Below are positions 22,500 to 34,895 of a stretch of 64,000 nucleotides of DNA, in pieces. Source of the stretch: Epinephelus fuscoguttatus (taxonomy: Eukaryota; Chordata; Actinopteri; Perciformes; Serranidae); the NCBI RefSeq assembly GCF_011397635.1, contig NC_064758.1:21660513-21724512 (forward strand), written 5' to 3'. The position numbers and the translations under genes were made by a program. Each line of letters opens with the position of its first letter. Position 1 is the stretch's first letter. The notes beneath the pieces are model-generated. The model did no database searches. It was not told the origin of the DNA and worked only from the letters and a program-made list of their open reading frames with translations.

Positions 22500-25300
22500 C
22501 AGTTTCACCAGGAGACTGACCTCCAGTCCAGCAAAGATGCATCTCTTCAATGAGCTGCGGTGTATTTGGGGAACATGCAGGTAAACGTGATTGAAAGATC
22601 TATGCGGTGGATGTGCTGTGTCAGTGCCTGTTGAGAATGGAGCTTTATCTGGAACAGTTAAAACCACTGAATACAATGAACAATGGTGTGTTTTTGTCTC
22701 TGAGTTTGAGTGTTATCAGACAATAGACGGTGCCGTGTGTCATGTCTGTCAGTTTCATGAACATTTGTGTAGAATTTACAACATATCGTTCTATCATTTT
22801 AGCACACCTGGTAGTTACCACACAGTGCCATCACATCACTGACACTGTTAATGCTGAACACTGGTGCGGTGCTAACTGTGATGCGGAAGGCTCTCACACA
22901 TGTCAACACAACTACTACAGCCTTCACTACTACTTCTGCTATAACCATAGTGTGCCTGTGGTATACAGACTCGATTGACAAAAACAATTATTTTATGTCA
23001 CTTAAATCCAGAGATGATAGGAGTATTTAACCTGAGAGCTACTACATTTTAAAAAGCATGTAAACATCAAATATCAGTGTCTTCAGTGATACCTTCTGCT
23101 GCTCATAGTAAAATAATTAATTCCAATAACACTTTATTTTTGAGCTGAGAGAGTATTTTCAATGGTGGTGCCACAGATACTATCACCATAGTGCTTCAGG
23201 TACTCCTGTAATATCACATCCAGCATCTGGCTATCCATACTGGCTCCTTTCATGGAGCCATTTTCAGTGTGGGCTGTTTTGTCCTCTCCTTGCAGGACTT
23301 GTCAAACAGCAAGCTTTACAGTAATTCAGCACAGGTGTTACTATGTTATCATGTACTGTATATACCCTCAGAGATGATGATCTTTGCTTAACCACTGCAT
23401 TTTCTCTTTCGCACTGACTCACACACAGCATGTGGCTATGAACATCAATGATACAGCTCACTTCAGGCATGTCCAGAGTCCAGCCCAAGGGCCAATCGTG
23501 GCCTGCAGCCCCCAGCTCGTAGTTCAAAATACACTATGTATGGCCTTGGTTAGTCAAGCAAGCTCACTTTGCTTTTTGTTCATTCACCTCACGATGCAGG
23601 GATATTATACAGTTTGTAGACATACATCAAGTAGGAACTACGCAGGTGGAACTAATGGGTTTTCACAAAAAGACGGTAAATTGTAAATAAATGGTTTCCT
23701 AACAGCAGATATTTCCTTCTAGCAGACATGGCCACAGCAAAGAAATGTTAATTGGACAGTGAGGGCCACCACTTTCAGGAGCGGTGGAAAGTTGAGGACT
23801 TTTACACGTAAAGATCAAACAGATAACCCCTATGATGCAAGAGGCAGCTGGCTCTTCAGGTATTTTCACATTATCTCATCTGGCCTCCATTCAAAAAAGT
23901 CTGGACACCCCTGTCTGCCATAGTCTGGCGACCTGTCCAGCGTGTATTCCGCCTCTTGCCCAGTGTCAACTGGGATAGGCTCCCCCCGCAACCCACAATA
24001 GGATAAGTGCTTACGGAAAATGAATGAATGAACACTTGACAAAAGCTTATCTTGTTAAAATGCAATAACAGAAACATTTTATGTACCGGTTAAATGTACT
24101 GCAGTGAAGCACATTTATTCAAGCACTGCACTAATTTTGATGTACGTACTTGAGTATTTCCATTTTTTGGCTCCTTGCTACCTCCACTTTTGAACATTTC
24201 AGATGCAAATATTGTACATCACTGCATTTATTTTACAGCTGTAGTTTTTTTTGCAAGTGTCATTTTTACATAACATACATGGTGAATTGTTAAAATATGT
24301 TGCATCATTGTAGATTAAACTACCCAACAGTATAGTAGTTCTAATTTGTTCCGGCTCAACCAGCTGTCATGGATGGATTACCAAACAGGCCTACCGGACA
24401 CAAGCCCAGGAGTCCAAATTATCAGGGCCCCCACTGAAAAATCAAGTTAACATGTACCAACCAGGAAGAGACTCAAAATGACCATAAAGAGACTCAAAAT
24501 GACTTCAAAGAGACAAAACAACAATAAAAAGAGTTAAAACCACCACAAACTGTGTTGCGTCTATTAGGCTTTCCATTAAATATTGCCTCTTAATAATCCC
24601 ACCATTAATAATCTGAGCTCACATTTCAGTGAATGTCACCCCTGAATCTTTCAGTTTTGCCAGCATTAACTCATATGAGACTATAACAGTCATGAGTTTG
24701 TATTTTTCCAGTTCCTTAGTGTGATCCTGGCAGCATTGAGGAAGCCTGCAGGACATGACCCAAACTGTGCCTTTGTAAGTCCAGCTGGTAGAACTGATTT
24801 GTCTCTAAGAGGGCAAAAATGTGGCGTGCTTGACAAGAGCTGATCCAACTATTCCTCAACTGCTCCAACCACTTGTGTCCAAATGAAGAAACCAGCTGAC
24901 TGTCCCACATGAGGCGTAGAAACATACCCGTAGAACTCAAACATTTCCAGCAATTTTCAGAGCTGCTTTTACTCAAGTAAAGGATCAGGACTGACATCTT
25001 CAAATACTTGACTACTCAAATGTTAATTGTTTTCACTATATTTAATTACAATATATTGATACGGAAGGGAAATAGAGTCTTGCAGATTTTAGAGGACACG
25101 TGTGGATGAGTCCAGTGGTGCATGTGAATTTTTAGTTGTAGGATGAGATCTTACCCAAGGGGAATAAATGTTGGCTGGTGGATGATTTGTTTAAGATGTA
25201 ACAGGATATAACTCTTCACCAAAGCGTGGTCCTTCTTCCCAAAGTCTTCGCCATGGAGATATCAGATATCTTGCATGAAGTCAAAGCACCACAAACTCAG
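22500..25300. other. Intergenic region with repeat fragments only
   Basis: Between the DNase gene and the traf3ip3 3' end. It holds a LINE/SINE tail (23920-24035), a CAGTGGTGG-family fragment (about 24090-24190) and a partial copy of the (AAAGAGACTCAAAATGACC)-type repeat (about 24400-24560). No gene or RNA was recognised in the remainder. Confidence 0.5.
23920..24035 (+). repeat. LINE/SINE 3' tail, second copy
   Basis: Reads 'tctggcgacctgtccagcgt', 'gtcaactgggataggctccc', 'ataagtgcttacggaaaatg' and closes with aatgaatgaa. It is a longer, better kept copy of the tail at 5990-6100. Confidence 0.65.
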
Positions 25301-25908
25301 TACTCCAACCACTGACTTTATTCAATTTCAAATCGGTATCATCAAGACTAAAAATGTTTTTCAAAACAATTCAACAAACAGTGACATTTGTTATACTAAC
25401 AATGTTTCTTTATTTCGTACAATATAAAACTCTAATGGCTCTTTTATTGAGTTTTTTCTCTCCCCATATTCTTTTATTGAAGTTGGCAGCTGAGAGAATA
25501 ATGTGTTGTCTTTTTGTGTTTTATATGGCTTTTTAACAATTCATGGTGGTGCTTCCCATTAAATACGCTGTTTACAGTACAGAGGATACTTCCTGTTTTT
25601 CTTCTCCTGACTATTATTATCATTGACTCACAGTTTCTTAAAACGTCATTTATATCAGCCAACTTGTGATAGTGCTTTTCATTTGCAAACATGTATCACT
25701 CTGGAAGTGGTCTCTTGTATCTGAACTTTCTGCAAACTCCCTACACACATCACCACAACACTTTCACACACACAAACACACACACACACACGTTGAGTTC
25801 CAAGTCTAAAATTGCATGAAATTAAACCATATTAACTACATCCTAGAAAAAAGTCATATTTTAAAAATAACACAACAACAAAAACAATGTTCCTGAGCAG
25901 TGACAACA

Positions 25909-28900
25909 TCATATCGGTCTAAAACAGCCTGAGTGTTGAGGAGAGGCCATGTCCATGAGATAATCTTCGATACGTCTCTCTATGTCTGAGTACAGGTCTT
26001 CAACTTGCTCCCTGAAAGGAGGATGCCACAGCCACAACATGGCAACCCCTGCCACAGCGAGAAGAAGAAGGAAAAACACACACACCTTCCACCAGGAGCC
26101 ACATCGTGTCTACACAGAGAGGAAAGAAATGTCACAGTTAAATATAGTAACATACACATTATATATAGAAATGTACGTATGAGCGGGGAATCGTTACTGC
26201 TGATGTTGTGTTTGAGTTGTTTTTAGTCACTGCAGCAAAAATGAGGCAAAATAAATTGGTACAGAAAATGTGACAATGACAATGTAAGGGCAAATGACAT
26301 AGCAAGGACATTTAGTTTCAAATTCTCCTAAATGCACACACACACACTGCTCACCGATCTCCTGCGGCGGTGACTGAGTTGCCGGAGCTCGTCCCTGCAC
26401 TGCGACAGCCGGGCCTGGCTGGACTTACACTCCTGCTCCATGGCCTGCAGCTCTGTCTGCAGCTCCTCACACTGCACACACACACACACACACACAAGCC
26501 ATATGGAAGGGACACATATGTAGATCATATAATTTACATTGTAAGTGATTGTTAGAAAGCTGTATGTAAAGCCAAACATGGCAAAATGTGCCTTTAGCTT
26601 TAAAATGTCTCCCAGAAATGAGAGCAATAATATGAAATGCGTCTTCGTAAATATATTTAATAGATTTGATACTCAGTCAGTGAAACCTGAGTTAATTTAA
26701 GATTAGATTTTTCTCAATGGCCTGCATCAGACTTTGCATATCACTGTAAATGAGTGGAAAATTATCTTTGATTCATCCAGTGTGAATTCATGAATATCTA
26801 ATGTCAAGTTAAACAAAACACAAAGCGTGTGTATATGCATCAGTACACTGTGACATCTCCACCTCACCTCTCTCTCTTTGAGTTGCAGTTTCTCCTGAGT
26901 GTGACGGAACTGCTCCTCCACCTGAGAGTCTCTCCTCGCTGTCAGTCGTGGCTCTGCCTCCTCTGACGTCAGAAGCCCCTGCATCAGGAAGTCCTGGCTC
27001 TCATTGCTGCCATCTAGGAAATAGAAAGCAGTTTAAATAAATCATCCATCTGCAGTATTTTAAACATTACGAAGAGTACTCAGTATAAAAACATGACTCT
27101 AACTGTCTTGCCTGTAATGTGCTGGATTTCCTCCCTTAAAATCTGGTTGTCCTCTTCCAGAAGGCAAATGTTGTACTGCAGCTCCTGCCTCTCTTGTCTC
27201 AATGACACCACCTCATCCCTCAGCGCGGCCTCTCTGGCTCTGGACAGCTGCTCAGGACACACATGTTTCTCACATTCATTTACATTAAAAAATGTCTGAC
27301 CATCCACATTGTCACAGACTGCCTTACCTCCACTTGGCTGTGCAGCTGTTGCAGCTGCTCATTACTGAGGTGCTGGTTCTCCTTTAGTTGTGCAGAGCTC
27401 AGCTTCAGCTCCTCATAAAGACTCTGCCACCTCCGGGCCTCTGCCTTTGCTGTAATTAGCGCTTCCTGCTGGCAAAAATACAAAATATCTTTGAGATTTA
27501 TGTACTGAACCTGACTTCTTGATATATCAACAGCAAAACCTGTCGCCAGAAACCCCAAATAAGTCAGTGACATTGATGTGTCTCTCCCCAAAGTCAAATA
27601 GGTACACTGTGGTTGTGTATATGAAAAAAATAGATATTTGACCTGCATTGTCTCAGCCTTGCTAAGTGCCTCAGATTTCTCCTGTGTGATCTTCTGCAAG
27701 GCAACCAGGGCCCTCTCCTCATACAGCAGTTTCTGCTTCTCCATCTGTATCACCAGTTTCTTCACTCCATCCTTGGGCAGCTTCTATAAGGACACAACGC
27801 TGAGATAAACCTACAAACACTCACAGGATGAGATGCAAACCAAAGCCACAGAGCCGCGCTCATTTGACGCTATCACTGTATGACACAGTGAAAGTGTAGA
27901 GCAGATTTGCTGTTTTCGGAAAGACAACAGGTTTGAGTTATCGCAAAGATATAATGTAAAAAAGAAAGATTAAAAATACCCAGCAGTTGCTGTTTTTACC
28001 ACCAGCTGCTGTTCTTACCTGCAAGTAGACTTGCAGCTGCACCTCCAGAGACTTGATCTTGTTTCTCAGCAGGTCTTCACTGCAACGAGCCTGTGTGGGT
28101 TAGAAAGGAAATGACTGACTGTCACGCTGCCTACGGATGGAAAATTAATGGTTCATCAACCAAAATCTGTCACAGTATGTTCTTTCACTGTCTGCACTCA
28201 CTGGTGCACAAAGGGAACTTGCAGCATCAGTGAGCCTCAAGAAAGATCACAATGACTGCTCGTGTTTTAGCATTACACTGTCATTAGTTTGGAAAATAAC
28301 ACATAAGTTGCCTGATGATAACATACCTGACTGAGAATGAAAAAGCATAAATTATTTAAACTACTCTAAATCCTCAGCTGCTCAAATTCAAATTGAAAAA
28401 CAATAAAAGGGGAACACCAATATTTCCCCTTCATTCATTAGAGCCAGAGTAAAAGAGAGCTAATGAGGATGCATAGCACCTATAACAGCTGCTGACTGTC
28501 ACGCCCTTCCTGTGTAAGAATGACAGCTTTCATTCGTCCTGTGCAGTGTAGGCTACAGCGGAAGCAGGAAGCTCCAAACCACAGACTGCATAGGCCTTCC
28601 TGAGGAAGCAGCCACCATACACTGCTGTGTGCACGACTGTGACAAATTCATTTTCAGTGGAACATCAACCAGGGAACCAAAAAAAACAAAAACAAAAACA
28701 ACATGACCTTATAAAACAAGATATTTATGTGTTTGGTATTTGGATATTGTCAATGTGAAACACTGGGGGTGTGTTTGATGTTAGTAAATGGCCTGCACAT
28801 ACAGATGGAGAGTCTCACCGTCCACATCTTGTTTGAGGAGTTCATGAGGTTTGATGTGTGCTCCTGGAGGGCTGCCAGCTTCTCCTTCACAGCCTCCTCT

Positions 28901-31900
28901 CTCCACAGGGCCTCCTGGCACAAAACACAGCAGAAGACAGAGTGAGCTACAACCATGTCATTTACTTCAGTGGCTACAACAGCATGCAACTACTGAGTGT
29001 AGCTAACCAGATATTTATAATAAATGATGCTCACCACATCATTTATCATCTACTGTACTTGGTGACAATAAAAACTGTAGTATTGTATTTATGGCTTACA
29101 GTAGCTGTAGAGCATATAAACAAAGTACAGAAGAGCCATAAAGTCACAAACAGTCAGGTCTGTTACACAGCTACAAATCGAGCTAACATTAGCCACCATA
29201 AGCTACAAGCCATACAGTAGCTTCACAGCACAGGAAGACTAGAGAAAACCCACAAACTTTTTTCAGTCATGTCAGGTACACAGCTAAATCTAGCATTATT
29301 ACTAACATTATTAGCCACCAAGCTTCAAATCACATAAACAAGGCAAAACTATTTTGCCTATTAAAAGCCACGGTAGCCACCCATGACAATTGGGTCACGG
29401 CAAATGTAAAATGTAGTGTAACAGCGTTAGTAGAAAAAAGTCACAAACTGATTCCAGTCATGTCAGTTATACAGCTACAAATCTAGCTAACGTCTACTAA
29501 CATTAGCCACCATATTGCTACAGGTCATACAGAAGCTTCAGATAATGTAATTTTATATTTGCTTTTTCACAGCCACTGTAGCCACAAGTGACAATTATGA
29601 TGGTAAATGGTAAAATGTAGTGTAACAGCACGAGGCTTACTAAAAGTCAGAAACTCATTTTAGTAATGTAATTTACATGGCTAAATCTTTAGGTTACATT
29701 GTTAGCCGCCAAGCTTCAAATCACATAAAAAAGGCAAAACTATCCACTGTAGCTACAAGAGACAATTATGAGATAATGGTGAATGGTAAAATGTAGTGTA
29801 ACAACATCACTGGAGAAAAAGTCACAAACTTATTCCAGTCATGTCAGTTACACAGCTACAAAATTAGCTAACGTCTGCTAACATTAGCCACCCAGCGCTA
29901 CAGAGCTTCAGATTATGATGGTAAATGGTAAAATGTAGTGTAACAGCACAAGACGGCTAGAGAAAGTCACAGATTATTTTAGTATTGTCAGTTACACAGT
30001 TAAATCTAATCAACTTCAGCTTACTATTAGCCATCAAGCTTCAAATCACAAAAACAAGGCAAAACTATTTTCCTCATTAACAACGTTTATAGCCACAAGT
30101 GACAATTATTTGATAAGACTAAATGTTAAAAAGCAATGTAACAGCACAACAGCACAAGTAGAGAAAACGTATTGCAGTAATGTCGTTACGCAGCTAAATC
30201 AAGCTAACTTTTACTAACATCAGCCACCATTAAGCTACAAGTCACACAGTAGCTTCAGATCATATAAACAAAGTAAAACCATTGTAACTTGCTTAACAGC
30301 CTCTGTAGCCACAAGTGACAATCACTTGGACAATGGAAAATGGTGAAATGCAGTGTAACAGCCAAAGAAGGTTAGAGAAAAGTCACAGACTTATTTCCGT
30401 AATGTCAGTTAACATTACACAGCTAAATCTAACCAACTTTAGCATACATCATTAGCCACCAAGCTTCAAATTACATAAACAAGGCAAAACTTTTTTATCA
30501 TTAACATCATTTGTAATCACAAGTGACAATTACATGATAATGCTAAATGCTAAAATGCAGTGTAACAGAACAACAGCACAAGTAGAGAGGAGTAAAACAT
30601 ATTGCAGTAATGTCGTTACGCAGCTAAATCAAGCTAACGTTTACTAATATCAGCCACTAACGTTATAGGCTACAGCCTCAGATCATACAAAGTAATACTA
30701 TCTAACTTTTGCTATTCACAGCCACTGACGCCACAGTTTATCATGGTAAATGGCAAAATGTAGAGTAACAGCACGAGAAGACCCAAGAAAAGTCACAAAA
30801 TTATTTCAGTAATGTTAATGTCAGTTGCACTGCTACATCTAACTAACATTAGCAAACATAAGCCACAGTAAGCTGCTGTTACAAGTCATAGAGTAACTCA
30901 GCTCCAAAACAAAGCACAGCTATGTAACTTTGACATAGTCTCACATGACAACTATTTGATAATGTTAAATGTAGGGTAACAGTAGCACAAGTAGAAAAAA
31001 TTCACAAACTATTTTTTAGTAATGTCAGTTACACATCAAAATGTAGCTAACATTCGCTAACATTACTAGCCACCATAAGCTATTAATCATACAAGACCAA
31101 GTAAGGCTGTATAAATAAAACCTTTGAGTGTGTGTGACTGAGAAAGGATGCATTTTATTTCCTCACTTTTCATTTGTTAGAGGAAGGACACATTATTTCA
31201 ACTGTTAAAAGTGACAGGTCAAACAATACTTTACAAATTTGACTTGGGAATGAAATGGTTGGTTTACCTGTAAGTAGTCAGTTAATTGCTGAAGATCCTA
31301 TGATGTGAGAGATAAGAGACATTAAAAACAGTCACATTTTATCAAAACCAATTTTTCCGATATGCAATTTAATAAAAAAAAAAACAAAAAACATCAACAG
31401 TAAACAAAGCAAGAGTTTTAAACGTACCGACTCCTTGACAACAACAAAACCAGACCTGCACAAAAGAAAATATCTCATTATAGAAATATTTATAAAATGC
31501 TGATCTCAGCTGCCTCTGATTTTAAATTTGAGATATAAATTCAACTCACTCTGTCTGCGCACTGGTCTCATGCAGCACCTTTTTTTTGGGAATACTTTCA
31601 GTTTGGATGGAGAACCTTTGTTGAATCCTTTCTGCTGGGATGACTGTTTTGATGCTTGTCTTTTGAGCTTTTAGAGGAAGTTAATAATAAATAGCATTAT
31701 TAGTATGAAAAAATGTTTGAAAGTCTTGGATCAAAATGTTATGCAGCTAGGCAATAATTTTACCATTAATACTATTCTCTCTTTTATCCATGCTTTTTGT
31801 CCGCTGCTGGTTTGATTCCTTTATCGCTGGTGCGGAGGTAGATGCTTGCTTCTTTGCATGACCTTTCTCCGGCCTCATCACTGTGACCTGTTCTGACCAT

Positions 31901-32462
31901 AATAAAGCCTGAGGATGTGAGGAGAGAGAAGAAGATTCAGGTGTGTGGATGTGGAAAGATGAAACATGTATTTGGTGAAATCAAACTCCTAATAACCCCT
32001 GTAGTGGCATTCCTTCTTACAACCGCAAAGGATATTTACCCAGTTGCTGGTGCTTGGGCCGTCAGCCATGCTGCCTCTTGGTGTTAATGTCACCTTTGGA
32101 TGTCTCCCATTAGATGTGGGAGTATTTTGGATATTTGTATGCATTGTCTCTGACTTGCTGATTGACCTGTGGTGTTTTACTGAAAAAGTCCGTGGTGAAA
32201 GTTTTCTCCTGGAAGAATAGTTTGTAGTATTCAAACCACGCGGCTCTGGGCTCACTGATCTCCTTCTCAGAAATTCAAGATGCCTCTTTTCCTTCAGTTC
32301 ATTCTTTATTTGTCTTGCGTCAAAGTCTCTCGTAGGGCTGCGGCACGAAGTCACGTTGTTACGTCCTCGCAGGTGCTCACGTTTCTCTGCTCTGATTTCC
32401 ACTATTTGGTCAAAGGGTTTCACTGGGGAGAGCTGTAGTCCACTGACAGCCAGGGCGTCCAT
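25909..32462 (-). CDS. traf3ip3: TRAF3-interacting JNK-activating modulator (coiled-coil, tail-anchored)
   Basis: Fourteen minus-strand exons splice in phase to 597 residues (human about 550): 32040-32462, 31764-31908, 31550-31667, 31428-31455, 31268-31297, 28819-28914, 28019-28090, 27643-27783, 27328-27468, 27112-27247, 26868-27013, 26355-26471, 25909-26109, with exon 2 opening at 32497 before the ATG and an upstream noncoding exon implied. The N terminus has the family's RGRNNVTSCRSPTRDFD and EFLRRRSVSPEPRG blocks (compare PNVTTCRQ and FFRRR in mammals). DLQQLTDYLQEALWREEAV matches IIQLSDYLKEALQREL. A long coiled coil follows (KKLVIQMEKQKLLYEERAL; RRWQSLYEEL; CEELQTELQAMEQECKSS). The last exon gives a C-terminal membrane helix (VCVFFLLLLAVAGVAMLWLW). 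In mammals the protein binds TRAF3 and acts in lymphocyte and antiviral signalling at membranes; that role is inferred here. One intron is GC-AG. Confidence 0.9.
26472..26498. repeat. traf3ip3: (CA)n microsatellite forming a splice acceptor tract
   Basis: On the minus (gene) strand this is a (TG)n run ending directly in the CAG acceptor of the exon at 26355-26471. The usual polypyrimidine tract is thus replaced by alternating UG. Confidence 0.8.
28975..31090. repeat. ~2.1 kb tandem array of ~200 bp units in a traf3ip3 intron
   Basis: The phrase 'taaaatgtagtgtaacagc' or a close variant recurs at about 29409, 29611, 29787, 29930, 30125, 30345, 30550, 30750 and 30965, a spacing of roughly 140-220 bp. 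Each unit also carries a 'cagttacacagctaaatc' block, a 'ctaacattagccaccaagct' block and 'agccacaagtgacaattat'. Units alternate between one type with 'aagcttcaaatcacataaac' and another with 'agctacaagtcatacagtag', implying a ~310-425 bp two-unit period. About ten degenerate units are present. A lone unit lies at about 41635-41750. Confidence 0.85.
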
Positions 32463-33648
32463 GGCAGCTCCTGTGGCTGTTACAGTGCCTCGAGCCTACA
32501 ACAACAACGTATCAGGAAATGAATTATAACTATTAATAATGATGAAATAAACAGTATGAAAACAGTTGACTTGAAATCACACAGTTTTCTAATGTGTATA
32601 AAATGTTAGTCAGCTGAAAATGTGGTTTTTAAGTGTTGCATGTGCAAAATGATGGCTGTGATTACAAAGAAAGACTGTATACATTTCAGTTTCATATTTC
32701 ATAGACGCAGTAACTGAGTTTTAAATATGATCCTCAAACACTGTCCTCAAGAGACTTTAACATGCTTAAACAAAAGAAAAGAAAGAAAGAAAGTTAGTGG
32801 TTGTGCTCCAAAAGTATGTGAGCAGCATAGGCGTAGATTGTCAGGGGGATGCAGGGAACACCCACCCCCAACTAAAAGCATGAAGGTAGCAGAGGACTTT
32901 TATTTCGTTCATATTAAAGACATTTATACCATTGACTGGTGAAGAAAATGCACAAACTGGTGCATGAAAATTAGCAGAAAGCAGGAATGCAAGTGCTCAA
33001 GGACCCCCAAATCCCCATTTCTTATGTGTGCTCCCAAATGTTGAAACAAAAGTTACACATTTAGAGTAGTATGCAAAAAATAAATTCAAAATGCAAAGAC
33101 TTCACATTATCTCTTACAATAGAGAAAATGCATTTACTTTGGGAACCATGCAGGTCAGTTGTAGTAGAAGCGGTTACAGTAGTAGTAGTAGCAGCTCATA
33201 CAGAAGCACTTTTGTAGTAGTGACAGTAAATGTAATAGTATATGTTGCAGTAGTTGCATTATATTTTGTCAGAAAGCTCCTTTAACACACAGTGACAGAG
33301 TTATCAGAGACAGGCTCGGCCCTGGCAAGTGTTGATTGAGGTTGTGGAGGGAAAATGTACAAGATAATGCAAAGACAAAATGTTGCTTGATAAGCAGAAA
33401 ACTATTACAGGGCTTACCTACAACGCCATCTCATTCAGTGGGGGTATAGTCCTCGTGAGGTGTTTTAGAAGTCATCCATTTTCTCACTCTACTGAAATAG
33501 TGTCCCGGGTTTTTTGTCTGTGTTTCACATGTAGCTGTTTCTGTTGAGCATAATTTTACAGGAAGTGAAGAGAACCACAGCGTCATATGTTCCTCTATCT
33601 CACCAGCCACTCGCATCAAGCTGATGCCATACACGGGTGGGCCCCAAG

Positions 33649-33651
<3 letters not shown>

Positions 33652-33687
<36 letters not shown>
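33652..33687. repeat. (CA)n microsatellite
   Basis: About 18 uninterrupted CA dinucleotides in the interval between traf3ip3 and atp5pb. Confidence 0.9.
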
Positions 33688-33688
<1 letters not shown>

Positions 33689-34767
33689 TCCCCCTGCATG
33701 CAGCGTGGAATATAATACACTATGCAAGAGAGAGAGCTGTGCAGTGTGTGTGGTTGGAAATTTATTTTTTTTATAAGAGCAGTTTCATTTTTCATAGAAA
33801 ATGTATGGCTTCAGTCTGTTGAAGCTGTAAATGACATCAGCTTCATATTTGGTGGTGGTGGTGGTGGTGTGTGTGTGTGTGCGTGTGTGTGTGTTATTTG
33901 CATTAAGCTGGCTGACTTGTTATTTTACTTGCTGTCAATTTTTTTTATCAATGTCATGTGTACTTTCAAGATGAATTAACCCAAGACACTGGATCCTATC
34001 ATAGTATAGCATAGTCACAGCCTCCTGATTTGTCAGTTTTTTAAATGTTTAACAGTACAGCTTCAGCACATCTTTGATGTGGTGGATATTAGGTATCCCT
34101 TTACGCTATTTGCATTTATGGATGAAAAACTTACCATATGAAATGAGGAGACTCAAAATAAAGACATGACCTCTGCCCAGATCATCTTTTCCACATTAAA
34201 GAATAACATCATGTTTCTGTATATTAATCTTACAGTAGTTCCACATAAAATGTCAAAAAACACATCTAACATTACTCACGAAGAATTTTGCATACATACA
34301 TTTATAAAATAAATGTATAATTGTTTCTGTGCCACACATGATTCAAAAATATAATTTCTTAATGTGTTTAGTATATAATGTTAAAATACCCTTCAATAAC
34401 CTTATTGTTATCAAAATATTTGTTATAGGAAGTCCAGATTAATTTCAAAAAATGTTTTCAAAGTGACTACTCGTTGTAGGGCAGTGTATCATCTAAAAAT
34501 GTTCCTTACTTTTATAATTTATGTTGATGCCATTTAACAAAACATCTGTCTTAAACTTTTTAACAATTCTTAAAACTTAATTGTGATATCAACAAAATGT
34601 TTATTTGGACTCCGCCGTCATAAAAGATTAATTTATTTTTATGCTTTATATTTTTAATATTCCCACCATTAAATTCAATGTCAAGGCAGTGACAAATTGT
34701 AACATTGAGAACAGCGTCATCCAGCGGTATTTTCTTTAAAAAAAGATTAAAAATAGGAGCTCTACTG

Positions 34768-34790
34768 TACTCTCGCGATGTTTCCGGGTG
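34768..34790 (+). promoter_or_regulatory. atp5pb: TCTCGCGAT-type promoter element upstream of atp5pb
   Basis: The sequence actctcgcgatgtttcc carries a TCTCGCGA core, a motif found in many vertebrate housekeeping promoters. It lies about 125 bp before the ATG, where no TATA box is seen. The assignment is by motif only. Confidence 0.4.
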
Positions 34791-34895
34791 ATATCTCGTG
34801 TTTCCGGCATCCTTGTGTCTCTCTGCAGAAGGGCACGAAGAGGCCGAAACAAGAGTGCCCGGTGTAGCAAGAACTTGGCACTTCATCCTTCAAAC

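Larger units (their letters stand above)
32498..34895. other. Shared intergenic region between traf3ip3 (-) and atp5pb (+)
   Basis: The two genes are divergent here, with about 2.4 kb between their start codons. Contents seen: a (CA)n run at 33652-33687, a (GGT/GT)n tract at about 33850-33893, and AT-rich sequence. The last ~150 bp before the atp5pb ATG contain 'actctcgcgatgtttccgg' and 'gatatctcgtgtttccgg'. TCTCGCGA-type elements are known in housekeeping and mitochondrial gene promoters, so this is the likely atp5pb core promoter. Confidence 0.45.

Noticed and set aside
26328-26627. Extended reading of traf3ip3 exon 13 through the CA repeat
   Set aside because: Read-through of intron sequence; the acceptor at the end of the TG run fits family homology and phase.
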